Of a stretch of DNA of 64,000 nt, positions 26,001-41,000 are shown one piece after another; the first letter of the stretch is position 1, and every line of letters begins with the position of its first letter. The DNA comes from Antedon mediterranea. Lineage: Eukaryota; Echinodermata; Crinoidea; Comatulida; Antedonidae. The DNA lies in NCBI RefSeq assembly GCF_964355755.1, contig NC_092672.1, positions 11,464,501 to 11,528,500 of the forward strand, read 5' to 3'. The notes beneath the pieces are model-generated. The model saw nothing but the letters and a program-made list of their open reading frames with translations, did no database searches and was not told where the DNA came from. The position numbers were made by a program, and so were the translations under genes.

Positions 26001-29000
26001 TAAATGATGAAAAAATATACCAAAAAAAAACATTTTAAAATTAACATGATGTTTTCACATTTTGTAGAGAAGTGAATTAAACAAGAATTTATTGAAGATG
26101 AAAAAATATACCAAAAAAAACATTTTAAAATTAACATGATGTTTTCACATTTTGTAGAGAAGCGAAAACAAGAATTTATTGATTACCTGCAAATTACCTT
26201 AAATAACCAATTTCACAAGTTGTGGAGATTTGTAAAATTCAGTAATAACAAACAAATTATGCCACACACAAAACGCTGTCACGTATACATTAAAGGGATC
26301 GATATGAAAGTGAATGACTTTGGAGTTAACCAGTTGTTTCTGACAACATATAGATTTATAATACCACCGGCATATACAGTCCTATTTTTCAATTTATCAA
26401 TAATATATTACAGTGCATATTCTTTATAAAATACAAAATCCTAGGGGACATTTTTAGGAAACTAATAATCTGTCCGCTTGAAAGCGATGGACCCTATTGG
26501 AAATAAATTGACTTGTCGATTTTATGGGTCGTCCTTGCATCCATTCACTTTGTTTTTTTCAATTTTAATATTCCAATTTGTTTTTCTTTGGATAAATAAA
26601 AATAAATAAATAAAAAAAGAATAGGAATTGTATTAGTATTGATATATATTGCTCCTCATTCATTTCACTTGAAAGTGTCCTCTTAATTGAAATTTCCATG
26701 ATTATCCTAAAGAAAAGGTTCAACCCACTGAAATTGTCTAAAAGACTGAATAAATAAATTATAACCAAAGATGAATAATAAAAAAGAAGGTTCTGCTTTC
26801 TAGGTTAAATTCTAATATAAATATGTTTTCTTTAAGATATTTCATAAATGTGTATTGCATTATGATTAAAGTGGCTAAAATGATATTAATTTTAGAAAAT
26901 AAATTACTTAATTTAAGTCAAGGAAAAAAATATCCATATTAGAAATTGAAAATGCCAGTTGGCGACATGGTGGCTAATATGCTGTATGCTGTGATGTGAA
27001 AGAATGCAACAACGAAATCAAAAGAAAATATATGAAAAATGCAAAAACTGGCTTTTCTCAATGTTCTAAAAATAATAGGAACTTTTCAGTAGCCAAAAAA
27101 AAAACATATGGTGTTACTTATTCTTTATTCCTAAGTCTTCAATTAATTTATTAATGGCAGCAAATCTAAATATATAGAACAATATATAATTAAGAAGTTA
27201 TTATTAATATATAAAAGACTATATACTGTAATTTAAAATTCAGAAATTATGTAAAAAGTTAAAATAAATATGGAATTCAATATTCAGTCAGATGAATTTA
27301 CTGATAAGAAATAAAAAAAAAACATTTGAATGCCAATTAAAAATTGCTTCATTCCATTCAATCCAACATTAAGTTTTAAGTTGGGAAGGAAATTGCGATG
27401 TGGCCAGTAATGTGTGTAGTGCCATGACATAGATTCCAAAATACAACTTTAACTATAGTGCCATGGTACTTTGAAAGTTTTGCTGTGGCGACTTGAAATT
27501 AAAATTTCCTGTGATGTTTGTAATTTTTCTAGTAGCCGTTGTGTTTTTTAAATTTTCGCCACAAAATTATGGCAAGGAATAGTATATTATTTGTAGCCTT
27601 TACAAACTTATATTGGTAGTTTTAGCAAGATAGGTAAAACACATTCAATGCAAAGTTATCAATTTGAAAGCTGGTTCATGTACATTGGCAGTCTTCTGCA
27701 CCAGATAAACACAACATCATAAATAATATTATGAGGTCATCTGTACGAATAGCTTTTTATATGAAACATGCAGTAGTATGTAGGCCTGTGTTAATGTTAT
27801 TCTGTGACTTACTAATTGCACACAATGCTGGTCTAGACCTTTGTGTCGTCCTCCATCTATAAGCTGTCAAAACATGGCAGCCAAACATTAAATCAACACT
27901 AATTCATATTTGCAATTCTCTTGTAACCTTGAATAAAATCAGAGTATGCTCATTGGCCGTAACCCTTACCATGTGTGCAGCCTTTGGGGAATGGGCAAGT
28001 TATGTCCCGAGTTCACATTTTGCGACAGTACAGATGTATAAATGGTGAAATTGCAAAATGAAGCGTGACCCTTCTAAATCATATAGAATGTAGTACAATG
28101 ACTTAACATAGACATAAGACTTATCTCCAAAACAGAAGAAATTACAGGAGCTTTCAAAACCACAAGATTCATATAAAAAAATAAAAAGAACAAAATAAAA
28201 ATCAGCCTCACCCCCACAAGCTACCTTTTATAATCTTCATTCATTCATATCAAGAATTTTCTTAGCTACAAACGAATGACGATGAATGTTGTTTCATGTT
28301 ACAGATGATGATGATTTCTCCTAACATTGTATTTTTCTAAATGTAGGTCATGCTTCGGATTTATTGTTTTGTTTTATAAACAATGAAAGTAATAAAAAGC
28401 AAATTCATAAGTTTTGTTATGTACTTAATTTGTTTTAGTATGTGTTACTACGCAAATGCTAATAGCATTTTGGAAAATATCATCTCAATTACATTGATGA
28501 ATATATATCTGTATATTGTGAAGTATATCTTAAGCAATTTTTTTTTCCTATCTACCTAATCTGGAATAGTTTCATGCAAATGCATTCTATTGAAATTGAA
28601 TTGTTGAATTATTTTAAGAAAGATTTTAAACTAGCATTTCTGATTCATTTTGAAGAAAGAAAGAAAAAACACCTTTTAAAATCCATTTTTTAAAAACAAA
28701 AGTCTTAAAACTAATTTTAAGAATACATATATACACCTTTTGCTGTTGTGGATTGCTTTATTGTTCCATTAACAACTAAATTAAATAATGTTAATATCTG
28801 TATAATATATTTCCGCCATTTTCTTATAATTTTTATATTTTTTAATATTAATATAATAAGTATAATATTATTATTATTACTTGTATAGCGCACATTTATA
28901 CAACATTTAATTATAATCAGCGGCGCTTCACATCAATTAGTATCAATTAGTATTAGTATTAGTATAATATATTTATTTGTAAGGTAAGCTTTTAAACATT

Positions 29001-32000
29001 GGCATCTTAAGTGATTTAAATACAATGAATTTTATATCTTTATTTTCTTTTCTCTTTTTCCATACACATTTTGTTAAGCTCTTTGAAACAACCATTGAAT
29101 GCAATTTCAATATTTTTAGATAAAATAATCTTATATTAGGATTAATATGTAGGCCTACTATATTTTCTTGTCGCAGTCAAAGCGCCCTCTATTTATAGCT
29201 GCAATTGATAAAATTAGTAATTTATCAGTTTCGACTATTCCACCTATCAAGATCCTATTCTGGTAAACAGGTGAGTCGAATGTGAACCTTACCGTGTTGT
29301 GATTTTTATTGGGAGGTTATTTATGTCGAGCCCGTAGTTAGCGCTAGGTCCTACTTTCTCTGACTAATACAAAATGTGTTCTAGCACGCTAGTTATTATA
29401 TATGATATATGTTTCACATCTGTTTTTTGACGTTGTTCATAAACGCATTAGGTTATTTCATTGAAGGTGATGCAAATCAAATGCAAGTCAAAGTGAAATC
29501 AGTACACATTTCACATATGACATATTTTTTGCCATTTATTGGGAAATGATTGAATCAAGTGTTCTAATTGGTTAATAAATGCTGTAGTTATTAGGCAATT
29601 CAATTTAGACAATTCTTCAATTTTATGTTTGACAAATTGGATTTTTCAAAATATCCACAATTATGGAATATTAATAATTCAATTTTTTTTTTATATTCCC
29701 GTACTATTATTGATTTTGACAGTTTTGTTCCTTAAGTTCAAAATATCAATATACACATGTGTAAATACAAGAAAGTAACTGGCCCGTTAAATAGTAATAG
29801 TTCACTTGGTATAAACTGTCTCACATTACAACATATGCTATTACATTGTCAACATACTGGTCAAAATGTCATAATTTACTTTTTTAAAAATACTCCCATT
29901 GAGCAGGGCAGATAAAACAGACCGCAATGTGAGTTCCACACAACTACCTTCACTGAATTATTCCTGCCGTCTTGGGACATATTCCTTTCAATTTTTCACT
30001 GCTTTGAAGGTTTTTTATGCAACAATGCTTTAAGCCTGTGTTTATTGTTAAAGTAACTTATGATTGAAACTTGTTTACATTTAAACTTCATATCAATGAA
30101 TGTATAATACTTGTCCCACTGGGATATTTACTGTTTTAAAGTACTTTATGATAATAACAGATTCTGGCACGTTTTCTATTTTTGATTGGTTTCCATACAG
30201 AGAAATAATTTCGCCATGGTTTTATAAATGTTTAAAATGGAAAGAGTTGTAATTTTATCAGATTAAATGTGATTTAACAGTATTTATTTACCATTTAAAG
30301 TACTTTATAAAAGTAACAGATATTAAAATGAAAATTATCAGATTAATAGATGTTTTGATATAATATTTTAATGCTTTTGTTTTGAATAAATTAATAGTAT
30401 CAAATATCATATTTGTTTAAAGATAAGTCTACTTTAACAATAACATACAAAAACACATTGGTTTTATTATAATTATTAGTAATTTTTGTTTTTGTCCCAA
30501 AATCTTAACATCAAGGTATTGTTTTAATATTCAGAAGTATGTAGTTTTAGTACGTTCATTGTCTATAACTCCATATCAAGATTGTAAACATTCTGTTTAT
30601 CAATTTTTAAAGTGTGAAATTCGCACCTCTTTCAAATCGTTATTATCCACAAAGGTGTAGACAACTGCCCCCTAGTGTCCACTAACGTTTCTTATCCATC
30701 TGTCTGTGAGAATGTTCGTAGTCTATCTACAGTTACTCGCTTTTTATCACCTCTCACGTTTATGGCTAGTAAGAAAAACCAGATTCGTAGCCACTGGCAC
30801 TTTTGACTACAAAAACAACATAATGTTAAAGAATGTTTGTACATAGCTCAAGTACGTAGAATAAAGCTCGTAAAGGGAGTAAATTATGCTATGAATGGAG
30901 AGAAAACTTATAAGTACTTCACGGTACGAAGAACTATTTAAAATTCTCCATTTAACCAGAGTAAAATGTCCAATCTTTTACACATTTCAGTTGAAACTTT
31001 CCATTTATATAAATCCTTTTTAAGTTTATCTGGTTGTTGTGACGGGTGCTGACCGTACGCGTACAGCAATTTTCTCGCAGGTCATAGCAATCAAACAAGT
31101 AATCACAAGAGAATAGATGAAGAATATTACATGTACATTTTTATGTGTGTTTTATGACTATTTCAAGAGAGTAATTTTGACTCTGTTATGGACGTTTTCA
31201 TTTTATTCGACATTCTCTGATTATCTACTTTGTATATACTTCATCGATATTACTGGACATTTAGATCATGTTATGTGGGTCGGTTGGAAACCTGAAAGCT
31301 ATAGCAGAATGTAATTAAGAAACACTTCAAAATATGCAACAAAAATCCTAAAGATATCAAGCCTGAAATGTTTTTTCTTACTCTTGTTCTAGAATGGAAA
31401 AAAAGTAATAACTGTATTTAACATTTCAACTTTTTTCCATTTCTATAAAGTTGGCAAAATATATCTTGTAACTAAAAACGATGATGTATCTTTAAATAGA
31501 ACTTAAAGAATTTAACTTTGATGAAAAGGGAGATGGAATTTACCCTCTCATAAATATGCAGCTGTTTTGTTTTTGTTCATGCAGATCCAAAAATGAATAA
31601 ACACACATGAAGAAAAAAATACAAATCATATTTTAACAATGTTGTAAAATGCTTTAGTCGTGTGTGGTGGATATATCTATAATGTTTAATGACAGTGTAT
31701 TTGTTCCATTGTGGCCAGTGCCATTTCTGTATTCAGCTATTTTTGTGTTTCTGGAGATTTTAAAACTATCCGACAATAATGTTGACCAATTGTACATATT
31801 GGCCTACAAAAGTTTATAAAAATGAAGTTGTTTTTTTAATGTTTATATATTATTTACCATACCATTCATTGATGATAAATAGTTTGTTTTAAAATGCAAT
31901 GATGGCATTAAACAAGTTTTAACACCTGAGCCATAGCACAACTCTGAAATTATATGGAAAGGATAGGGAAGAGGGGAGATGGTTGAGAGATTACGTGTAT

Positions 32001-35000
32001 ATAGATTATATAGTTCTTGGCAAAATAGAAGGTATAACACTTAATGCTTTGTTTGTTGGAACGATAGCATCCACAATGTTTATGTTATCATCCTGAATGT
32101 TTGTTTGTTAATAGGTATATACTTACAGAACAATCATGCCTATTGATTTTAATAATAATAATATTCTTTTTTAAGTATTTTATTTTATTTTCATATTTGA
32201 AGTATATAATATACACAAATTTAATATTTTTTATTTCCACAGATCCAAATCATATTGAATATTTACACTGTGAGTTTACTTTAATACAACGTTAGCATAC
32301 AACATATAATTCAGTTTTTCTTAATGAAAAATAAATTTGCTTCATTTATTTCATATCATATCTATTTATTGCATTTTATTTTAGAACAGTTACGCAAAGT
32401 TTTAGCTTTTCATCTATATTCATAAAATAATTATAATATTACTAATTGTTTATGTAATATATTGAATATTATACAAATAATGAATGTTTATGAGTGCAAT
32501 GGTACAAATAATGGCACGAGGTGAATGATGAAAGGTTATATCAACGAGGCAAAGCCGAGTTGATATAACCTTTCATCATTCACCAAGTGCCATTATTTGT
32601 ACCATTACACGAATACAAAACATTCATTATTTGTTTTATATAACATCTAGACGTTTTTTTTTCGTACACAAAAATGTTTCAAAAAGTACTATTTAACGAT
32701 CGTTGAATAGTGCGTACTATTGCACGCCATGTGACCCACATTCGTCCAATCAAATGACAGGAATTTATATAGGTGTTATATAATAAATAATATTATAATG
32801 TAATAATAACATTATAACTATATAAAATTAAAACAAATTGTTTGTACATCCTTTAATGGCCGACTTCTGTCGTAAACGACAATGTCAATTAGTCTTGCAT
32901 TAATCTGAATGCTGACTAAAGCTAGGAATGTTTAAAGCACCTTTGGCTGGACCCAACATTGACCAAGGGCTTCTCTCGTCCAGTGTCCACCTTAACCAGA
33001 GGAGAGGCATAAGCCAATACGTCTGAGGCAGATACTAGATGAAGGGGCTGCCATGAGAGTCTGACAGCAGTGCTGATTTAAATGCCTAATGGGACCCCAG
33101 CTCTATATACAGTACCCGGTATTCCCAGATGGCCTCTCATCCAAGCTCTAACTGGGCCCAACGTTGCTTAACTTCGGTAATCTGACGAGAACCGGTGTTT
33201 CAACGTGGTAAGGTCGTACATCCAGTGCACAGTTAATCTGGTACAGCAAAATATAAGATTTGATTTGGTTGCCTTTTTCTGTTGAAGTTCAAGCTCTATT
33301 GAATAAATAAAATTTATTATTGTGAAATTAATAAATACTAATACAAATATTAATTGCATTGATGGAATAAATATAGAAAATGTGGTATTCTGTAAGGATT
33401 TCTTATTACTCATCATATATTCTTAATATTATCACTATCACCACTATTGTCATATAACAAATTATATGCCACCACAACCAATAAAGTTACTGCCATCATC
33501 ATTGTTACCACAACCATTACCATCATCACCATCTTGTCAATTACATTAATGCCATCATTACCTTCATCATCATTGGCGCCTCAACCATACTATCAATACT
33601 ATTATGCATCATTGGCATAAATACCATCATCATCGACGCCTCAATAAATACCATCACTACCTTCATTATCATTGGCACCTAAACCAATACTGTATCACTA
33701 CTATATGCATCTGGCGACTCAATAAATACCATGATTACCTTCATTATCATTGGTGCCTCAATCAATACCGTCACTACCATCATCATCATTGGCGCCTCAA
33801 TAAATACCATCACTACCATCATCATCATTGGCACCTAAACCAATACTATCACTACTATATGCATCTGGCGACTCAATAAATACCATGACTACCTTCATTA
33901 TCATTGGCACCTAAACCAATACTATCACTACTATATGCATCTGGTGACTCAATAAATACCATCACTACCATCATCATCATTGGCGCCTCAATCAATACCA
34001 TCACTACCATCATCATCATTGGCGCCTCAATCAATACCGTTACTACCATCATCATCATTGGAGCCTCAATCAATACCATCATCATTATTGACACCACAAT
34101 CAATATCATCACTACTGTACCATCATCATTGACACATCAACCATAAAACCATCAATACCATTGGGCCTGTTTCTGCTGCAACTGCTCAAAATACGGTATA
34201 AAAATACGGTATAAAATACGGTATTTTTTATACCGCATTTTTTAGTACCCCGTTTCTGCTAACAATACTTCTTGAGTGGTCGTGTTAAATTTCATCTTTT
34301 TTACCCAAATTGCCATTCATTTATTTGGTCGATAATTAAAAGTCGCAATAAAGGAAGTTTTACGTCTCACTTTCAACAGCCTAGCCCTAGTGATAGAGAT
34401 GTTGTGAGAGCACAGAAAACATCGTAATGGGGAAAATTAATTCGTTCCCTCCCCGAGTTATTGTATTTTGCAATGTTGTACTGCTTTCGCAGGCTCTTCA
34501 GCTTTGAGTTTACTTGCTTTGGAGACAAGTCTATTCCATACTCCTGCTTTATTTTTTTAGAAATGTCTTTATAAATGTGGTTGTCCCTTTTATTAGTTGG
34601 CCAGACATTTTAGCTTCCCCACACACATTTATTTAGTAAAACTGTGACGTCTTCGCTCCACATTTTCGCCGAATATATCTATACACGTGTGAAAAAGCAG
34701 CTGACAGCGACAGAAAATAAAAACACGAATGTTGACCTTTTGTCATGTAAAAAAAAAATACGGTATTTTTTATTGGCAGCAGAAACGGGTACAAAAAATA
34801 CGGTATAAATTTGTAAATACCGTATTTTATCCACAAATTTTGTGGGGAAAATACGGTATACAAAATACGGTATATTTTTTATGAGCGCAGTTTCTGCTGC
34901 CAAAAATATACCGTATATATACGGTATTCAAAAAATACCGTATAATATACGGTATTTAGTTGGCAGCAGAAACAGGGCCATTGTCACCATTGCTATCACA

Positions 35001-38000
35001 ATCAATATGACCACTATCAATTTTCATCATTTCCACCACAATCAATGACTATAATCATTGCTACCACAACCAATATCATCATTCATGACCACAACCAATA
35101 ACATATCATCATTGTCACCACAACCAAGCGCTATACCAACAGGCAACTACTGGTCATTGCTTCTATGTTTCTGTTACCATAGCATTATATAAAATCTGTT
35201 TAATCATTTATCATTACCTTCATTTTCCATTTTTGGTTACCTAAAATATAATTTTTTCTTAATTACTGTATTATTTTGATTTCTTTTTTTCATTATCTAT
35301 ACTTTCTTTCAAACATGTTTTAAAACATTAGTTTTATTTTATTATTACTTTTTTTTTATTTTATAAATTAAAAAAACAGTAATGGATATTTTTGGTGCTA
35401 AAAGATTTTATTCCACATTTTCTTTTTATTTCACGACCATGCCGGTTTTAAAAATCGTATTCTCATTATCTCTACAGTGCCGTCTCCAGTCAGAGGGATA
35501 ATAGCAAGGAAAATTACCTCAACGTCCGTAAAACTGGAATGGGAAGTGCCTGAGTTTCCCAATGGAGAAATTATAAGTTATCAGATCCGTTACTATCGGC
35601 AAGACCAACCACTAACAGACGGCAAGTATCTGACGCACACTCCAACTTTCGGAGTCATTCAGGAAAAACTGATTGAAAATCTCCAACTTCTCAATCATAA
35701 ATATATATTTCAGGTAAATATTTTTTCACACCATATGTCCACATTTTTAAAATTATCTTTTAATTATATAGGTTGCATTTCAAAGTCCCTATTTGGTTTG
35801 TTTGTATAAACACATTTGACATATCTTTGTCATTTGATTGGTTATTTTGTATCACCTGTTCTGTATAGGTGTATTGCATGGTAAACGTTCTATTTGATGG
35901 TTCTATTAAATGGTTTTGTACAACTTTCTTTAAACATACATTTTTTAAAGGCTGAATGTAGTTGTAGGCCATTTTAATGTGTATAGATGTGATGCTTGAA
36001 TATTAGATCTGTATATCATACAAACAGCAAAACTATTTGTGTAGTCAATATTTTATTTACAAACAATCTCTGTTGGGGAGAAAGAAAGATCTATTAAATA
36101 GCAGTAGATTTAACTAATGTTTGTCTTTGCGTATAAACTGATTTCTACACTCTTCATAATGCTCATGTGTTGCTAGACTAGTATAAATGCAAATAAACAC
36201 AATTAAAAGTAAGGTTTATAGTACACCATAACATCATTTGTTATGAAACACAATGTGTAAAGCCTGAAGCTCTATCTACACTGTCAAAAAATGTGCCATA
36301 GTAGTAATATGCTTAAATATGGCAGTGATATGACATCATCATGTCCAAATATGGGCACATCACATTTTTGTGTCATCATAAAGTTTGTAGACAGAGTTTA
36401 CCTTACTCTACAACTGGTTGAATTAGATTGCAGTCTGGCAGTGGCAGAAGTAAACCAACTGCAAGAATTGCTTTCAATAGCAAATGTACCACATCAACAC
36501 TAATTCAATACAAATTAAAGGTGCTTGTTTAGTGGTCTCCAATAGAACCTATAGAAATGACAGTATGAATAATTCATTGCTTAGGTCAAATTTATATTTA
36601 GGTTGCGCTTATGCCCTTGCCTTTCATCGTAGTGGGAACAAGGTTTTAGTTTGCATTAAAATTGGTTTAGGTTAACAACTTTAATTAAACATTCTAATTA
36701 TGTTTTCTAATCATTTTGTTAAGGTTCGAGCTCAAACCAAGTCAGGATTTGGAGCGTATAGCCATCCAACATCAGCATCATCAACAAGTAAGATTTTTAT
36801 CCTAAAATAACTTTCTATTGAGTATAATTCTCACTTATATTAAAGGAAAAGGTTTTGGAAACTCCAGACTAGCACAAATATTGCTTGTAACAATACCAAA
36901 GTAATACATCATTCAGGATACAAAAATATACAATAAAAAACCAGTTATTACTATTTGAAAAAATACAACTTATTTGATAGTATAACTCTGGCTACAGCAG
37001 ATATTTCAGCTAGTTCCCTATATTTTATGGCAGAATAGCATTATACATCTGCTGCATGGCATGGCAATTACAACTCAATCACTCTTGAGTTCTGGTGGTA
37101 GAAAATTAAGTATTCTCAAATACGAACTTCAGTCTAGCGTCTAGCGTACACCTTAGACTGTCATGTATAGAAAATAGGCACCTGTACATATACATGGCTT
37201 CCTTAAGCCTTAACATAACACTATCAAAAGTGTTAAAATCTAATCTGTCTATGAAAGAATTTAGTGCGTTATTGAATATTTTTACTATATACATTTTCAA
37301 ATTGTATTTTTTTTACTATATTCCTGATCTTTTTATAGAAATTAATACCTTTTCAAATAAACAGGATGTTACCTTCTTATACTCTTAAACATATATCAAA
37401 ACTTGTGACTATAAATTATGTAGAATTCATCTTAAATCAAACGGTAAAGATACAAGTCTAATACCAGACTTTTCAAAGTTTTAAATAACATCGTTAACCA
37501 AATTCTGTTAAATCTTTTAGTTATCGTAATTCGACCACAGTCCAATATTCAAATGCGACCTATTTCTATCAATCTTACAGTAAGGATTGTTCTAAAGAGA
37601 TTTCTTTTTTTCACAACAAGATCAAATCGAGATCTACACTGTAATTCTGTTCTGATTTCTGTGCCGCATTTTTCTTTCGCGCCGCGGCTGTTGAAAACTT
37701 GACAAATGTAATAACACTATATTGAATTTATCTTAAGGCTGTTAGGCTTTAATCAGCTTATAGTCTGAATGTCATTGTCCCTGATTTCACAAAGATATAT
37801 ATATAATAATAATCTACTGTATTGTTTTACTAGAGAAAAGTACTAGAATAGTGCCAATAGATGGCGCTATTGAAAAAAATATCATTCACAGTAAGAAAAA
37901 TATGCCCAGTGCAAAGTTATTTTTACGCACTTTAAATATAGTCAAACTTGTTCTGCTTACTGCTACAGTAGGTACAATCCAATAATGTTTAGACTCAGAT

Positions 38001-41000
38001 ATTTAGAGGCCTGCTTTGCATTTGTATTGGAGTTACTATCACATTATTGTAACAGAGAGAGAAAGTAAATATGATTTGGATTAGTTTACTTTCCTGTTTC
38101 ATAACTCAACTATTTTCTTTTTAAGATGGAAATGAAGGTTTTAATGAAAGCTCTTCAGTTCTCACATTTATTGAGAAAAATGTGTTATATTTTGATGCTT
38201 GTTTCCTTAAAGACCCATTCTCTACAATTGTAGACATTTTGTAAAAAGTATGCATATATATTACTTTAACAACATTAAACCAGGTCATAAAATGTACGTT
38301 TTATGGTAAATTATGATAACAATATAGAAACAATGCACTACAGCTTGTGTCGAATGTCTTCTCGTGGACGGTCTTTAGGCCTAGCCTAACTAGGCTTAGT
38401 TTTGTAGGCCTTAGCTGGTAAGTGGCAGTAACATACGGAAATTGTACGCTAGACATAGGAAAAAAGTTATCGCAATAGGACCACATAGTATTTATTTTTA
38501 CATTAAATGTAGTTTTTGACCTTAAATTAGATCTAAAAAACGTAGGGAATGGGACTTTAAGAAAAAAGGAGGAATGAAGAACAACCAGATAAAGATTTAG
38601 AAACTCTTCTAATAATATCACTATATCTTAAAAACAAAACGCAAAAACAGTATAATTGACGACATAATTGAAGAACACTTATATAAATATTGTATTTATA
38701 AGTGATACGTTATCAGTAAAGAGGGGAAAAAAGAAATAAAAATAATATTTAGATAGATAAAAATTATTATTGTTACAAACTATGCAAAATCAAGTATGAA
38801 CACAAAAAAGAAATTTAATGGCTACTGACAACCTGTTAAATAACATTTCCTATAAATGTAAGTCAGGGTTTATATTTATTTTATAAATGATCATAAAATA
38901 TATATTGACTTATATATCCTTTGGGCTTATCTTTTATTAGCCATATATATTATACCTATTTTTAGTAGTTGACAAAAAAGTAAAATATACAGAAATTAAG
39001 TACTTTCTAGAAATAAATTGACAGATTTATGTTTTTAGACTAAAATGTTGCATTTGTGTAATCTTGTAGATGCTGATGACAATACTCCATTCGGAATAGG
39101 ACCAATTGTAGCCATGGCTGCCGCAGCGGTGTTTATTTTCATTGTGATACTGGCCATTATCTACTTGTCCGTGAGAAGGAGGTTTGTATTTCTATTTAAA
39201 AATATTAAAAAGAATAGATGTGCATTGTTTTAATTTTTATGTATAACATAGCTCTACTATCAATAATTGTTTTTTATATATATAATATTCCTAATAGCAA
39301 TAAATCTGGGGATTTATTGATTCATTCATTTTGATGATTTTGTATATAATAATTGGCTAATATTTGTATAAATGTATTTCTTTATTAATACATATCTTTA
39401 AATAATTTTAATTTTAAAATGTGTCAACAATTTAAACTTATTAACTTTATTTTAAACATCATCTGTGAAAAATGATGTATAATTTGAATGCATATGGAGG
39501 AATTCAACAAGCAAATATTACTTTAGTATTACTATCATTTAATATACATTCATATTGTATATATTACAAATTAAACCTATTACATCTTACCATGTACGCA
39601 TAGTATGTCCATAGAGCTTGTTATCAACTTATTGTATTCACTCTTGAGGGAGTGGAAGGTTGTTGATGTAGATTCTTGACTCTGTTTTGATTATGTCTTA
39701 AATATAATAGTACCAGATTGTCGTAATAAACCTTTGCAATGGGTTGAAAAAATAAGATTTATAGATCGATTCCTAAACTTGCCAGTTTGTAAATTATCCA
39801 TGGCAATTAGTAAAACAAATAAACCATAAAAGAAACAAACTTGTGACTTTTCTGCTTAAGAAAGTGAATCCAGCGCAAAATGAACCACATGCAACAGTGA
39901 TTTTTCGGATTGTAAAAGTACCTCAGTTAAGTTTTACTTGGCAGTAATATAGTAAAATGGTGATAGTTAACTACTACTCTTTGCCATTTTGCTTGTATTA
40001 GATAAGATAGCTTACTCTCACGGCCTCATCATTCGAATGCAATGTAAAGATGTAGATCCTCTGTATATACTGTACATTACACTATTTGAAAAACGTGGAA
40101 ATTGTCTTTTCTCCCGGTGTGCTGATGTTACTTTGCCGTAAATACAAGAATTAAAGTGGTGGGATGGTCACAAAAAAGTGGGACAATTTCTGTGCGGGCC
40201 ACAGGGGTTTCAAGGCCTCTGTCAAAAAGTGGTCAGGTGAAACCTTACCAACTGTAGTAGTGGCTACGGCCCTGTGTTAGCTTCTGCACTGTGGCTTCCG
40301 CAAATAAAATATGGCCAATCCAACATTTAAATTTATCAAGGCATGGTTAAAACTTTAATACTTAAAATATAGTCAAAACATTGATTCGGGAGTCTGACAT
40401 TAACAATCAGGGAAATGCAACTGGTAAAGCAGATAAAGAAACTAAAGAGTAGATTAGTTTTACGCATTTTTCAACATATTTCTATCTTCACGCTTCAGCT
40501 ATTCCAAGTTGGATGATCGTTTGTATGCTCAGATACCACTTTCTGTTCGCTATTGGTAATTGAGGATGCTCTTTATCTTAAACCCTCACATTTGATTGGT
40601 TAACGGCATGTTTATCTACTAAGGCTCTGTCTACACTATCAAACTTGTTTGACAAAAGAAGTGTGATGTGGCCAAATATGGTAGTGATATGCCCAATTAT
40701 GTTTAGTAATATGACATCATCATGCCCATACTGTATATGGGCACATCACATTTTTTTGTCACATACATTTTGATAGTGTAGACAGAGCATAAGCCTTGTT
40801 TTTGTTTTGTATGTTGCCATTTAAAGTATGCCATGTATTTTTTTTATTAAAAAATGTTCACATTCATATTTCATATGTGATAATGTTCTATTTTGATTAA
40901 AACTTATTGAAATCTATTGCCTGATTTTAAAATTCACCCCTTTTATTCAAAAGACACCCTAAAATGATTTTTACTCATTTTTAATATGTATGTTAAAAAT

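Larger units (their letters stand above)
8085..35477 (+). other. 27.4 kb Eph intron between FN3-1 and FN3-2
   Basis: Starts gtaagt and ends ctctacag; both flanking exons are phase 1. It carries the repeats and coding fragments listed separately between 9543 and 34979. Long stretches show nothing I can support: 8085-9540, 9670-12370, 15590-18270, 19260-20890, 21150-26000, 26430-28860 and 28940-32470. These are AT-rich with many homopolymer runs. Confidence 0.9.

Noticed and set aside
33604-33879. His/Tyr-rich protein frame
   Set aside because: It is an open frame created by the ATC/ACC minisatellite; neighbouring frames on both strands are open for the same reason.
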